A stretch of DNA of 64,000 nucleotides from Verrucomicrobiota bacterium (GCA_023431185.1 JAEYXS010000035.1:1-64000); one strand, 5' to 3'; counted from the stretch's first letter, positions 32,268 through 41,816 are shown. Made by a program: numbers and translations. Notes: a model not told the origin generated them from the sequence alone.

Positions 32268-35246
32268 ATGTTGATGCGTATGAAGATTTCAGTTTGGGCG
32301 TTCGGCAGGGTGGCCATGGCGATGACGATGGTTTGCCTCGTGGGGGTGGCGTCGCTCAGCGCGGCGGATGTGGCGGTGCCGGCGAAGGAGGCGTTGAAGC
32401 GGTTCAAGCTGGAGAATGGCTTGCGGCTGGAGCTGGCGGCGGCGGAACCGCAGATCGCGAGTCCGGTGGCGGTGGCGTGGGATGAGTCGGGCAAGATGTT
32501 GGTGGCGGAGAATCGCGGGTATCCCACAGGACCCGGTGAGGGCAAGCCGCCGGTGGGTGTGCTGGCGCAACTGGAGGATGTGGATGGCGATGGTTATTAC
32601 GAGAAGCGCACGGTGTTCGCAGATGGCCTCACTTATCCGAACGGGTTGCAGCGCTGGTCGGGCGGCTGGATCGTGACGTGCGCGCCGGATGTGCTTTACT
32701 TCAAGGACACGAATGGTGATGGCAAAGCGGATGTGCGGGAGGTGTGGCTGACGGGGTTCGGCACGAACCAGACGACGCAGTTGCGCGTGAGTCATCCGAC
32801 GCTTGGGCCGGACGGCTGGATCTATCTCACGAGCGGATTGACGGGCGGGGAGGTCACGTCGCCGAAGAATCCGGCGCTGAAGCCGGTGAAATTCACGAAG
32901 AATGATACGCGGTTCAATCCGCGCACGTTCGAGTTCGAAGTGCTCGGGGGCACGGGACAGTACGGGATGACGTTCGATGCGTTTGGGCGGAGGTTCACGA
33001 CGTCGAACCGCAATCCCCTGCAACAAGTGGTCTTGGAACCGCGGCATTTGAAGCGGAATCCGCACTACGCGTTCTCGGAGATGGTGCAGGATGTGGCACC
33101 CTCGGGTGATGCGGGCCGGGTGCATCCGTTGAGCGCGGACAGCACGACGGCGTCGTTCATGCCGAGCTTGATGAGTGCGCCGCATGCGGGGTCGTTCACT
33201 TCGGCGTGCGGCAGTCATATCTTTTACGGCAGTGCGCTGACGCCGAAGCATGTGGGGGATGTGTTCGTGTGCGAGCCGGCGCAGAACCTGGTGCAGCGGC
33301 AGGTGCTGGTGATGAACGGCTCAACCTTCCGCTCGGAACCGGCGGACCCGAAAGCCGACTTCCTCGCGACGGCGGATAGCTGGTTCCGCCCGGTGTATGC
33401 GACGACGGGGCCGGAGGGCGCGCTGTATATCTGCGACATGTACCGGCGCGTGTTGGATCATCCACAGTATCTGCCGGAGAACATCCGCAAGACGGCGGAC
33501 TTCGAGAGCGGGAAGGACATGGGCCGCATCTATCGCGTGGTAGGTGCGGAAGTCCCGGCGAAGGAGTTGGTGGAAGGACGGCTGCCGAAGCTGGCGAAGC
33601 TGGACGCAGACGAGGCCATGAACTTGCTGCTGGCCACGAACGGCTGGGTGCGTGAAGTGGCGCGGCGGCGCTTGATCGAAGACCCGCGCGGGTTGAGCCG
33701 GGACCGGATGCAGCGGCTGGCGCGCACGCGGGGGAATGAATACGGCGCAGCAGCGGCGATCTCGGCGTCCTTCGCCACGCGGCCGCGGGATGAGAATTTC
33801 ATGCGCTCGCTGCTGGCGAGTTCTTCGCCGGATATCCGCGAAATGGGCTTGGCCATCGCGGAGAAGAGTTACACGGAGTCGCAATTCCTGGTGGAGGTCA
33901 TCAGCCGTTCGGCGGATGACAGCGATGCGCGCGTGCGTTTTCAATGCGCGTTGACCCTGGGTGAAGGAAAAGACGAACGCATCGTGCCGCCGCTCCTGCG
34001 CATCGCCTTGCGGGATGGCGGGGACAAGTGGACGCGCGCGGCGGTGTTGAGTTCCATCGGCGAGCGCGCAGATGATCTTTTCAAGGGGTTGGTGGAGGAG
34101 GGGAATCGCGGCACGCCGGTGGACCCGGTGTTGATGCAGTCCATGGGGCAGATCCTCGCCGCGAGCCAGATCCCGGAGCGGATGATCTATCTGCTCACGC
34201 TGGTGAATCCCGAGGCGGAACCCGAGTGGCCGCTGGCATTCTTGAGCGGCGTGGCGAACGGCTTGCGCGGCAAGGTAAAGGGAACGGCCAGTTCGCCCGT
34301 GCTGAATCTGGTCGCGATGGAGACGGGCTACTCAGCCGAAGCGGCCACGGTGGTGAAGGGATTGTTCGAGCGTGCACTCAAGACGGTGCAGAACGCGGAG
34401 ACGAGCGAGGCGCAACGCATCGCGGCGATCGGCTTGCTGGCGCAGGCGGATTATGCGCAGGCGGGAGAGATTTTGCTGGGGCTCATCGGACCGAAGCAGG
34501 CGGGAGAATTGCAGATCGCGGCGATCCGCTCGCTGGGGGCGATGAATGAAGCGAAGGTGGGTGAGTCCTTGCTGACGCGGGAGCGTTGGCGTGCGTATTC
34601 GCCGCCGGTGCGCGAGGCGGTGGTGGCCACGGTGATGTCGCAGGTGCGTTTCCTGCCGGCGTTGCTGGATGCGATCGAAGCGGGCCATGTGCAGGCGTGG
34701 TCGCTCACCCCTGCGCGGCGGACGCAACTGACGAAGCACAAGGACGAGAAGATCCGCACGCGTGCGGAAGCGCTCTTCCAGAATTCCAGCAGCGGCGACC
34801 GCATGAAGGTGTATGAAGAATACAAGGCGGTGCTGGCGCTGAAGGCGAACGCGGCCAATGGCCATGAGGTGTTCAAGAAAGCATGCGCGTCGTGCCACAA
34901 GCTGGGCAGCGATGGGGCGAATGTGGGGCCGGACCTTACCGGCGTGAAGAATCAGACGTCCGAAGTCTTGCTGCTGCACATCTTGGTGCCAGAGTATGAG
35001 ATCTATCCCGGCTACATCAGCTACGACGTGGAGACGAAAGACGGCACGAGCATCACCGGGTTGCTGGCGTCCGAGACGGCGTCGAGTGTGACGTTGAAGC
35101 GGGCCTTAGGACAGGAGGACACGATCCTCAGGGCGAACATTGCGTCGATGGCCTCGACGAGTTTGTCGCTGATGCCGCAGGAATTGGAGAAGACGATGAC
35201 GAAACAGGAGCTGGCGGATTTGATCGGCTTCTTGAAGGGGAACTAG
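32268..35246 (+). CDS. PVC-type CxxCH heme protein with propeller and HEAT repeats
   Basis: A secreted protein of 992 residues. A signal peptide ends near SLSAAD. Residues 40-430 form a glucose/sorbosone-dehydrogenase-like propeller (PVAVAWDESGKMLVAENRGYP, GLQRWSGGWIVTCAPDV, DTNGDGKADVREVW with a calcium-like DTNGDGKAD loop). A HEAT-repeat helical region follows at about 470-840. The C-terminus is a cytochrome c domain with CASCH at residues 873-877 and the family tail ISYDVETKDGTSITGLL. This three-part fusion is typical of PVC bacteria; its substrate is unknown. It probably oxidises a sugar and passes electrons to the heme. It ends 20 nt from a convergent gene. Confidence 0.9.
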   Translation: MLMRMKISVWAFGRVAMAMTMVCLVGVASLSAADVAVPAKEALKRFKLENGLRLELAAAEPQIASPVAVAWDESGKMLVAENRGYPTGPGEGKPPVGVLAQLEDVDGDGYYEKRTVFADGLTYPNGLQRWSGGWIVTCAPDVLYFKDTNGDGKADVREVWLTGFGTNQTTQLRVSHPTLGPDGWIYLTSGLTGGEVTSPKNPALKPVKFTKNDTRFNPRTFEFEVLGGTGQYGMTFDAFGRRFTTSNRNPLQQVVLEPRHLKRNPHYAFSEMVQDVAPSGDAGRVHPLSADSTTASFMPSLMSAPHAGSFTSACGSHIFYGSALTPKHVGDVFVCEPAQNLVQRQVLVMNGSTFRSEPADPKADFLATADSWFRPVYATTGPEGALYICDMYRRVLDHPQYLPENIRKTADFESGKDMGRIYRVVGAEVPAKELVEGRLPKLAKLDADEAMNLLLATNGWVREVARRRLIEDPRGLSRDRMQRLARTRGNEYGAAAAISASFATRPRDENFMRSLLASSSPDIREMGLAIAEKSYTESQFLVEVISRSADDSDARVRFQCALTLGEGKDERIVPPLLRIALRDGGDKWTRAAVLSSIGERADDLFKGLVEEGNRGTPVDPVLMQSMGQILAASQIPERMIYLLTLVNPEAEPEWPLAFLSGVANGLRGKVKGTASSPVLNLVAMETGYSAEAATVVKGLFERALKTVQNAETSEAQRIAAIGLLAQADYAQAGEILLGLIGPKQAGELQIAAIRSLGAMNEAKVGESLLTRERWRAYSPPVREAVVATVMSQVRFLPALLDAIEAGHVQAWSLTPARRTQLTKHKDEKIRTRAEALFQNSSSGDRMKVYEEYKAVLALKANAANGHEVFKKACASCHKLGSDGANVGPDLTGVKNQTSEVLLLHILVPEYEIYPGYISYDVETKDGTSITGLLASETASSVTLKRALGQEDTILRANIASMASTSLSLMPQELEKTMTKQELADLIGFLKGN

Positions 35247-35248
35247 CA

Positions 35249-35275
35249 GGCGAGAAGGGATGAAGCTCACTCGCC
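35249..35275. terminator. Weak hairpin between convergent genes
   Basis: GGCGAG and CTCGCC pair across a 15-nt loop in the short gap between the large heme gene and the convergent SMI1-like gene. The right arm overlaps the stop region of the latter. There is no T-run; the assignment is tentative. Confidence 0.3.
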
Positions 35276-35872
35276 CTTCTTCGCGTTGATGCGGCCAGTG
35301 TCGGACATCACCTTGATCTTGGTGTAGTAGCTTCGCAGGTCGGCGAGATGTTGCACGGCGGGCTTGCGGGTGAGGGAGTAGCCGGTCATGGCCTGGTCGC
35401 TGCAGAGCGGCGGATCGGCATGGAGGAGTTCGCCGGGTTCGAGCGGGGCGTTGTCTTGTTGGAAAGCCCAGAGCGGTTCGAGATTGAGGGTCGTGCTGGG
35501 GTCCGCTTGTACGGCCTCGATGAAGTCCGGCAGTGTGAGATTCAGCTCGGTGATGTGGCCCAGCTCGGCTTCCATCAAGGCCACGAGACCATTGCGCAGG
35601 AGGAACTGGTTGCCGAGGTAATCCTGGCCGAAGGGGATGTCCGTGGCCCCCATGGACCGGTAGTACGTGTGAAAGGCGTGATCGCTCATCCAGGCGCGGC
35701 GTAACGAGTGCCAGTCCGGATCACGACTGGCGCCCCGGATGTGCAAGCCCCCGCCGAACTGCACGAAGCCGTTGATCTGCTCGAGCAACGCGCGCAGCTC
35801 GTTCGGCAACAGCTCAAACAGCTCGGGATCGTCCACTGGCGGACCCTGATATGTGACTTGCAACAGTTCCAT
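35267..35872 (-). CDS. SMI1/KNR4-like protein
   Basis: A cytoplasmic protein of 201 residues (start at 35872 preferred; 35893 possible). The opening ELLPNELRALLEQINGFVQFGGGLHIRG matches the SMI1/KNR4 pattern, in which a short helix before a Gly-rich strand opens the fold. Family members often act as immunity proteins against polymorphic toxins, but others have house-keeping roles. No toxin gene is adjacent, so an immunity role is not supported here. Confidence 0.65.
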   Translation of the reverse strand: MELLQVTYQGPPVDDPELFELLPNELRALLEQINGFVQFGGGLHIRGASRDPDWHSLRRAWMSDHAFHTYYRSMGATDIPFGQDYLGNQFLLRNGLVALMEAELGHITELNLTLPDFIEAVQADPSTTLNLEPLWAFQQDNAPLEPGELLHADPPLCSDQAMTGYSLTRKPAVQHLADLRSYYTKIKVMSDTGRINAKKGE

Positions 35873-36248
35873 GATCGCCCGTTTACCGGGCACTGGAGCG
35901 TTCGAGGCGGGCGTCTGGAAAACTCACAGACATGGTTCCGCCGTGCGAATAACGCGCTCCGGTGTCAGGGGCAACATAGTGGGCGAGTTGCCCGGTGTCG
36001 AGTGCGAGGGCGGCAAAAGGCCCGGTGAAAAATGTATGAGTATGCAGATTGCGATTCCACCCGCAGTCCGCGTCACCGTCTGAAAATAAATCCTTTTCAC
36101 ATTTGCGCGGATCCATTGTCGGCGGTAAATTTTATCTCAATCAGCAACCAAACCCGCGATGGAGTTCCATCCGCGTGGTGGTATAGGGATTCTTCTCCAG
36201 GGCTTGCCGCCCGCGGCTGGGCCTCCCCGCCCAACCAACGGAACTGCC
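35873..36248. other. Intergenic region between divergent genes
   Basis: No gene is supported in these 376 nt between the SMI1-like and CBS genes. A minus-strand ORF at 35883-36116 has no recognisable protein features. The run TGAAAATAAATCCTTTTCACATTTG near 36080-36105 is AT-rich and could hold a promoter, but no clear boxes were identified. Confidence 0.45.
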
Positions 36249-36695
36249 ATGCAAATTCAAGGGACGCTCGACGTCATCCTCAGCCACAAGAACCACGCGC
36301 TCTGGAGTATCGCGCCGAATGCGACCGTCTTCGAAGCCATCCAGATGATGGCCGATCATAACATCGGCTCGGTGCTCGTCATGCGCGACGGGCGCCTGCT
36401 TGGTGTGCTCTCCGAGCGTGACTACACTCGCAAGGTCATCCTGAAAGGCCGCCAGTCCCGCCAGACCATGGTCAACGAGATCATGACTTCGCCCGTCATC
36501 ACTGCCCCGCTGAGCTGCGGCATCGATGAAGCCCTGCGCCTGATGAGCGAGAAACGCATCCGCCATCTGCCGGTGATGGAGAACGGGCGCGTGATCGGTC
36601 TGGTCTCACTCGGCGACCTGGTGAAGTGGGTCATCGCCGCGCAGGACGCCACCATCAGCCAGCTCGAGAGCTACATAACGGGCAGCTACGCGTGA
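36249..36695 (+). CDS. CBS-pair domain protein
   Basis: A 148-residue protein consisting of two CBS motifs (residues 15-65, ATVFEAIQMMADHNIGSVLV, and 80-130, GIDEALRLMSEKRIRHLPVM). Such stand-alone CBS pairs bind adenine nucleotides and sense energy state. The start at 36249 matches the usual family length; the frame is open to 36159 but that part is low in protein character. It is followed by a hairpin (36721-36750) and then an MFS gene. Confidence 0.88.
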   Translation: MQIQGTLDVILSHKNHALWSIAPNATVFEAIQMMADHNIGSVLVMRDGRLLGVLSERDYTRKVILKGRQSRQTMVNEIMTSPVITAPLSCGIDEALRLMSEKRIRHLPVMENGRVIGLVSLGDLVKWVIAAQDATISQLESYITGSYA

Positions 36696-36720
36696 TCGGC
36701 TGGTTTTGCCTGATTGAAAT

Positions 36721-36760
36721 GGTGCTTCGGGCTGGTCAAGCCCTCGCACCTCCCTTATTT
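36721..36760 (+). terminator. Possible terminator after CBS gene
   Basis: GGTGC (36721-36725) pairs with GCACC (36746-36750), and inside it GGGCT pairs with AGCCC. TTATTTT follows at 36754-36760. Interrupted stem and short T-run make this moderate. Confidence 0.55.
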
Positions 36761-36784
36761 TCGCTGCGTTTCAAAACGTAGCGC

Positions 36785-38095
36785 ATGAATCTCTCCAAGT
36801 ATCCCCGGAACATACGGCTGTTTGTGCTGTTCCGGATGCTCTTCAACGCGCGCTTCTACTATCCCGTCTTCGCGGTGATGTTCCTCGATTACGGCCTCTC
36901 CATGGGCGAGTTCGCCCTGCTGAACGTCGCGTGGGCGCTGGCCATCGTCGGGTTGGAAGTCCCCTCCGGAGCCTTGGCCGACCGCTTCGGGCGCAGTCTC
37001 ATGGTGAAGCTCGCCAGCGCGCTCATGGTGCTGGAGATAGCGCTCATCGCCTTTGTGCCCGTGGGCAATCACGCGCTGGTGCTCGGTGCCTTTCTGTTGA
37101 ACCGGATCCTAAGCGGTGCGGCGGAAGCCCTGGCTAGCGGTGCGGATGAAGCGCTCGCGTATGATTCACTCGTGGAAGTGGGTATGCAGTCAGAGTGGCC
37201 GCGCATCCTGGAAGTGATGATGCGCTGGCAGGCGCTGGCCTTCACCGTGGCCATGATGATCGGTGCCGCCGTATTCGATCCTATCTTCATCCAATCGATC
37301 GGCGGCATGCTGGGCTTCGACTGGCAGGTGGAGAAGACGTTCACCATGCGCCTGCCCATCGTGCTCACGTTAGGTTCGGCACTGGTGATCTTCTTCGCTT
37401 GCCTGAATCTGAAAGAAGCGAAGCTGGTGACGCATCAAGATACCGCCGAGTCCAGCGGCACGCTCGACCTGATGCGCCAGGCGGGCGGCTGGATTCTGCG
37501 CACACCAGCGGTATTGGGCTTGCTGGTCGTGGGCCTGTTGCACGACAGCTTTACGCGCGTCTATCTCACCGTGGGTTCGGAGTATTATCGGCTCATCCAG
37601 TTGCCGGAATTCTCCTTCGGCATCATCGGCTCGGTCTTTGCCGCGATGGGTTTTGGGCTGCCCATCCTCTCACGCTGGCTGGCGGAGAATCGGCCGCAGG
37701 GCTTCAATTTCACCGTCGTTTCCATCCTGAATGCCGTCGGCCTGATCGGTCTCGGGTTCGCCTTTCCTTACATCGGGTTGATGTTTCCCTTCCTGATGCG
37801 CATCGGCATGGGCTTCATGAATTTCTTCATGTCGCATTACCTGAACCAGCTTGTGGATTCGCGGCATCGCGCCACGGTGCTCAGCTTTCGCGGGCTGACG
37901 TTCAATCTCGGCTACGGCCTCATGTTGCTGGTCTATGCGGGCATCTACCAGTTCCACGGCCAGAGCGTGACCGGGGATGAGGATGAAGTCTTCCGCCGCA
38001 GTCTCGCCACGTTACCGGTCTTGTTTTTGGGCGGTGGCGTGGTGGTCTGGCTGCTGGCGCGCAAACTCGGCAAGCCGGTTGTCGCCGCCAAGTAA
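36785..38095 (+). CDS. MFS transporter
   Basis: A 436-residue, 12-segment major facilitator. GALADRFGRSLMVKL between segments 2 and 3 is motif A. The loop between halves is long and charged (LKEAKLVTHQDTAESS). The substrate cannot be inferred; drug- or metabolite-efflux is as likely as uptake. No regulator lies next to it. The next gene starts 55 nt downstream and looks functionally unrelated. Confidence 0.85.
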   Translation: MNLSKYPRNIRLFVLFRMLFNARFYYPVFAVMFLDYGLSMGEFALLNVAWALAIVGLEVPSGALADRFGRSLMVKLASALMVLEIALIAFVPVGNHALVLGAFLLNRILSGAAEALASGADEALAYDSLVEVGMQSEWPRILEVMMRWQALAFTVAMMIGAAVFDPIFIQSIGGMLGFDWQVEKTFTMRLPIVLTLGSALVIFFACLNLKEAKLVTHQDTAESSGTLDLMRQAGGWILRTPAVLGLLVVGLLHDSFTRVYLTVGSEYYRLIQLPEFSFGIIGSVFAAMGFGLPILSRWLAENRPQGFNFTVVSILNAVGLIGLGFAFPYIGLMFPFLMRIGMGFMNFFMSHYLNQLVDSRHRATVLSFRGLTFNLGYGLMLLVYAGIYQFHGQSVTGDEDEVFRRSLATLPVLFLGGGVVVWLLARKLGKPVVAAK

Positions 38096-38150
38096 GTTTG
38101 AATTGGCAAAGTGCCAGCGACGTCATAATTTGCAGCGAAAGGAGGCGTGT

Positions 38151-38984
38151 ATGCCGTTTCATCAAACCTTAATAACTGCTCAGCCATGTGCCTGGCGGCG
38201 AACCAAAGCCAATCGTCCCGGCGTTCAGGGTGCCTTCACCTTGGTGGAGATGCTGGTGGTCATCGCGGTGATCGCCATCCTGGTGAGCCTCCTGTTGCCC
38301 TCCATCAGCCGGGCCAAGCAGAAGGCCCGCAGTGTGAAATGTGTGAGCAACCTGCGCCAGCTGAACCTTGGCTTTGTCACCTACGCGAACGACCACGCCG
38401 ACCAGCTCCCGCCTTTGAACAGCGGCGGCACGTTCAACAATCCGATCAAGCCGCATAACCCCACCAATTGGTGGTATCGCATCCTTTCGGACGCGCATTA
38501 TCTGCCTGATGTCTCGGTGAAGCGCGGCATCTGGCGTTGCCCGAATGTCGCGGCAGAAGACCTCGATTCTCCCTTCGGCGAGGAGATGGAAGGCTACGGC
38601 GTCGTGGAGAACCTGGACCACGTGCCCGGTCTGGATTCCCTGATCTGGTATGCCTATGATCGGCAGGGCAGTCTCCGCGGCAGCTACCGCATGTCGGCCA
38701 TCCGGCGACCGGCCCAGCTCTGGCTCATCGGCGATGTCGGCGTGCCCAAGCCGAATGTGGAAGAGCTGGAGAAATATCCCTACGGCGGCTATTACCGGAC
38801 AGATATCTCCACCTTTCCGCCCAATGCGCTGGGTATCTGGGAGAATTTTCCTGCCGCCAAGCAACCGGGTTTCCGGCATAGCTTGCGGGCGAATGTGGTC
38901 TATGCGGACGGCCATGTGGAATCCAAGGATTACCGCGCCCTTTCCAGCAACGAGAACGACCTTTTCGGCCTCAAAACCAAGTGA
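38151..38984 (+). CDS. Prepilin-like protein with H-X9-DG C-terminus
   Basis: A 277-residue protein starting at 38151, with AAAGGAGG 5 nt upstream deciding the start. After a 28-residue leader comes the prepilin motif GAFTLVEMLVVIAVIAILVS, with the conserved Glu at +5 and a hydrophobic helix. The ending has the pattern His-X9-Asp-Gly (RHSLRANVVYADGHVE). This arrangement is typical of the large families of type II secretion/pseudopilin-like proteins in Planctomycetes and Verrucomicrobia. It is processed by a prepilin peptidase and displayed outside the inner membrane. No pilus gene cluster is beside it; pilT is 16 kb away. Confidence 0.88.
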   Translation: MPFHQTLITAQPCAWRRTKANRPGVQGAFTLVEMLVVIAVIAILVSLLLPSISRAKQKARSVKCVSNLRQLNLGFVTYANDHADQLPPLNSGGTFNNPIKPHNPTNWWYRILSDAHYLPDVSVKRGIWRCPNVAAEDLDSPFGEEMEGYGVVENLDHVPGLDSLIWYAYDRQGSLRGSYRMSAIRRPAQLWLIGDVGVPKPNVEELEKYPYGGYYRTDISTFPPNALGIWENFPAAKQPGFRHSLRANVVYADGHVESKDYRALSSNENDLFGLKTK

Positions 38985-39095
38985 TGGGCTGCCCGTTCTG
39001 CGGGTTGACGTTTGCGCGAACCGGCGTAATATAATATTGGTTTCACCCTGTCTGCTGGCGTTCACCTCGGCCCAGCGTGAAGCTCTGGCTGCCTT

Positions 39096-40223
39096 ATGCG
39101 CAAAATCATATTTATCATCGCGGTTTGTCTGGCTGGCCTGGCTGTTTTTGCGGTGTCCTCCCATTTCCAGACAGTGAACCGGTTGGAGACGCGCATCAAG
39201 CAGTTGGAAGACAAGGTTTTGTCGGCCCAACAGCAGAGCGAATCGGCGCTGGCCGCCAGCAAGGCCGCCCGCCGTTCCAGCAGCACCACTGTCAACCAGC
39301 CCATTTTTGACAATCCCTCCACCGACCTGCGAATGGCGGAGGTTGAGGAGGAGATCATCAAGCTCCGGCAGGCCACTGATTACCTCATGGAACGCGGCCA
39401 GATCCCGCTGGATGCCCGCAAGATCGAGGAGATGCTCGCCAAACTGAACGATGGCAGCCTGCCGGACAGTGAGCGCCTAAATGCTCTAAGGATTCTGCGC
39501 CGTGATCGCACCTTGGACGATGCGGGTGTGACCAGTGCCCTCACCTGGCTTCAGGTATCGACCACCGAAAACACCCGCCGCGAGATCCTCCGTTCGCTGG
39601 AGAACATGACCAACGGCGTGATGCGGCAACCGATGCTCGACCTGGCGATGAACGACCCCAGCAACAGCATCCGGGAGCAGGCGGTGGAGAATCTGCGCGT
39701 CTTTGTCGGCGATCCGCTGGTCGAACAATCGCTTTGGGCCCGCCTCGCCACGGAGACCGACCCCCGGGTACGGCAGGAGATTATGGAGAGCCTGACCCGT
39801 GGTCCGGTCACACCGGAACGCGCTGCCAGCTTGCAGGCCCGCGCGCAAAATCCCGCCGCCACGCTGGATGAGCGGCTCATGGCCCTGCAGGCACTCCGCA
39901 ATTCCCGCACGGATATCCAGCAGATTGTGGCCTCTTTTGCCGCCACCGCCCAGAGCGCGCAAGACCCGGTGGTGAAAGCGCGCATCTTCGGGGTCTTCGA
40001 TGGCATGACCGATCCCGCGTTGAAAGTTCCCCTGGTCTATGGCTTGCAGGATGCCGATGCTCGTGTGCGTGAGCGGGCCGCCGATGCCTTGAGCGGTTAC
40101 ATTTCCGATCCCGCAGTGAAAGATTGGCTGCGCTACGCCATGGATAACGATCCCGATCCTCGGGTCCGCCGGGAAGCACAGCAGGCCTTGGAGCAGCAGC
40201 AACAGCGTCCGCAAGGTCGTTAA
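39096..40223 (+). CDS. Membrane-anchored HEAT-repeat protein
   Basis: A 375-residue protein. One N-terminal membrane segment (IIFIIAVCLAGLAVFAVS) precedes a coiled-coil stretch (residues 28-100: NRLETRIKQLEDKVLSAQQQ). From about residue 110 helical HEAT-like repeats follow (DLAMNDPSNSIREQAVENL, ARVRERAADALSGYISDPAV). A Gln-rich tail ends it. Such proteins are usually scaffolds. The gap to the next gene is 53 nt, so cotranscription is possible. Confidence 0.78.
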   Translation: MRKIIFIIAVCLAGLAVFAVSSHFQTVNRLETRIKQLEDKVLSAQQQSESALAASKAARRSSSTTVNQPIFDNPSTDLRMAEVEEEIIKLRQATDYLMERGQIPLDARKIEEMLAKLNDGSLPDSERLNALRILRRDRTLDDAGVTSALTWLQVSTTENTRREILRSLENMTNGVMRQPMLDLAMNDPSNSIREQAVENLRVFVGDPLVEQSLWARLATETDPRVRQEIMESLTRGPVTPERAASLQARAQNPAATLDERLMALQALRNSRTDIQQIVASFAATAQSAQDPVVKARIFGVFDGMTDPALKVPLVYGLQDADARVRERAADALSGYISDPAVKDWLRYAMDNDPDPRVRREAQQALEQQQQRPQGR

Positions 40224-40276
40224 GCCTTGGGTGACCTATTGTAAGCGTCCTTGGAGATCAACTTGTTCACCTCAAA

Positions 40277-40954
40277 ATGACCTATGCTGTCACACTATCC
40301 ATACTGGGCATAGTGTTGATCGCGTGGGCGGTTTCATTGGCGGGCTGGTTTTGGTTGTTGGCGTGGTTGGGTGTGAATCTGGTCCAGTTAGGCATCGCCC
40401 ACGCCACTGGTCATCATCGTCCTTATGCCAAGCAAACTGACGGAACCCTGCCGCCCTGGTCCAAGCTGTGGCATCTGCCGTTCTTGCTTTTCACCTGGTT
40501 GACCTGGCACCTGTATCGCGTCACCTCGCGTGAAGCGGCGTGGGATGAGATTTCAGAAGATCTGGTCATCGGCCGCCGCTTGCTTTCGCATGAACGACCT
40601 GGTGATTTCGCGAACTATGTCGATCTCACCACGGAATTCGATGAGCTACGACCGCATCGTGATTCACCAGGCTACCTGTCCTTCGCTGTCTTGGATGGCT
40701 CAGCCCCCAAACCGGAGGTTTTGTTCGTTTCCGTCAAGAGCCTGAAACCTGGGCGGACGTTCATACATTGTGCCCAAGGTCATGGGCGAACTGGTTTGTT
40801 TGCCCTCGCTGTGTTGCTTCATCAGGGAAAAATCAAAACGATCGAGGAAGGACTCACCTTGTTGCGGCAAAAGCGCCCTAATGTCAGATTGAATGCCCAC
40901 CAGTTGAAGGTAGCTGGGCAATTTCTAGCCCAACTGAAAACCCCGGCTGGTTAG
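40277..40954 (+). CDS. Membrane protein with PTP/dual-specificity phosphatase domain
   Basis: A 225-residue protein. Residues 5-35 and about 65-80 contain membrane segments (VTLSILGIVLIAWAVSLAG, LPFLLFTWLTWHLY). The C-terminal 140 residues form a dual-specificity-phosphatase-like domain. HCAQGHGRTG (Cys165 to Arg171) is the CX5R phosphate-binding loop and Asp140 in FAVLDGS is a candidate general acid. It could dephosphorylate a protein, lipid or polyphosphate at the membrane. In plants a related membrane arrangement acts on phosphatidylglycerophosphate, and that role is possible here. Confidence 0.8.
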   Translation: MTYAVTLSILGIVLIAWAVSLAGWFWLLAWLGVNLVQLGIAHATGHHRPYAKQTDGTLPPWSKLWHLPFLLFTWLTWHLYRVTSREAAWDEISEDLVIGRRLLSHERPGDFANYVDLTTEFDELRPHRDSPGYLSFAVLDGSAPKPEVLFVSVKSLKPGRTFIHCAQGHGRTGLFALAVLLHQGKIKTIEEGLTLLRQKRPNVRLNAHQLKVAGQFLAQLKTPAG

Positions 40955-41039
40955 GTTTTCGGGCTGATGCGCGAAAACCGCTGGCCATTCCTGAATTGCC
41001 AGCCGCCGGTTTCCGTCTATAAGTGCAGGCGAACCAAAT

Positions 41040-41792
41040 ATGAAATCTCTGCTCACTCTTGTCGCCGCCACGGCGGTCACGCTCACACTTTCTGCCGCCG
41101 ATGCGGAAAAAGGCTTCAAACCCCTCTTCAACGGCAAAGACCTGACCGGCTGGAAAGGCAACTTGGAACTCTGGTCCGTCCAGGACGGGGCCATCACCGG
41201 CAAGACGCCACCCAATCCGGCCGATGCCAAGAAATCCACCCTCACGCACAACACGTTCCTGGTCTACACGAACGGCAACGTGGGCGACTTCGAATTGCGC
41301 CTCTCCTACAAGATCGTGGCCGGCAATTCCGGCATCCAGTACCGCAGCAAAGAGCTTTCGCAAGGTGACTTCGGCCCGATCGTGGGCGGTTATCAGGCGG
41401 ACTTCGAGGCGGGCAAGACTTACAGCGGCATCCTCTATGAGGAAAAGGGCCGCGGCATCCTCGCCCAGCGCGGCCAGAAGACCACCATCAAGCCGGAGAT
41501 CGAAGTGGAGCAGAAGGGCAAGAAAGTGAAGAAGCCCGATGTGCAGGTGACCGGCGAAGTCGGCAAGTCGGATGAGATCCAGGCGGGCATCAAGAACGAA
41601 GACTGGAATGACTACGTGGTCATCGCCAAGGGCAACCATCTCCAGCATTTCGTCAACGGCAAGCAGACCGTGGATGTGACCGATGAGGATGCTGTGAAGG
41701 GCGCGAAGCAAGGCATCCTCGCCCTCCAGATCCATGTCGGCCCGCCGATGACGGTCCAGTTCAAGAATGTCCGCATCAAGAACCTGAAGTAA
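41040..41792 (+). CDS. Secreted DUF1080 (3-keto-disaccharide hydrolase-like) protein
   Basis: A 250-residue secreted beta-sandwich protein. A signal peptide ends at TLSAADA. GFKPLFNGKDLTGWKG is the family opening, followed by ELWSVQDGAITGK and DFELRLSYKIVAGNSGIQYR with the conserved Gly-Asn-Ser-Gly. The end VQFKNVRIKNLK is also typical. DUF1080 members include 3-keto-disaccharide hydrolases that act with Gfo/Idh/MocA oxidoreductases, which occur 30 kb away in this window. A terminator follows 24 nt after the stop. Confidence 0.9.
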   Translation: MKSLLTLVAATAVTLTLSAADAEKGFKPLFNGKDLTGWKGNLELWSVQDGAITGKTPPNPADAKKSTLTHNTFLVYTNGNVGDFELRLSYKIVAGNSGIQYRSKELSQGDFGPIVGGYQADFEAGKTYSGILYEEKGRGILAQRGQKTTIKPEIEVEQKGKKVKKPDVQVTGEVGKSDEIQAGIKNEDWNDYVVIAKGNHLQHFVNGKQTVDVTDEDAVKGAKQGILALQIHVGPPMTVQFKNVRIKNLK

Positions 41793-41816
41793 TATTCCGT
41801 TTCAAAAACCTTTGCA

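Noticed and set aside
35267..35872. SMI1/KNR4-like protein as immunity protein of a toxin system
   Set aside because: No polymorphic toxin, secretion gene or repeated immunity genes lie beside it.
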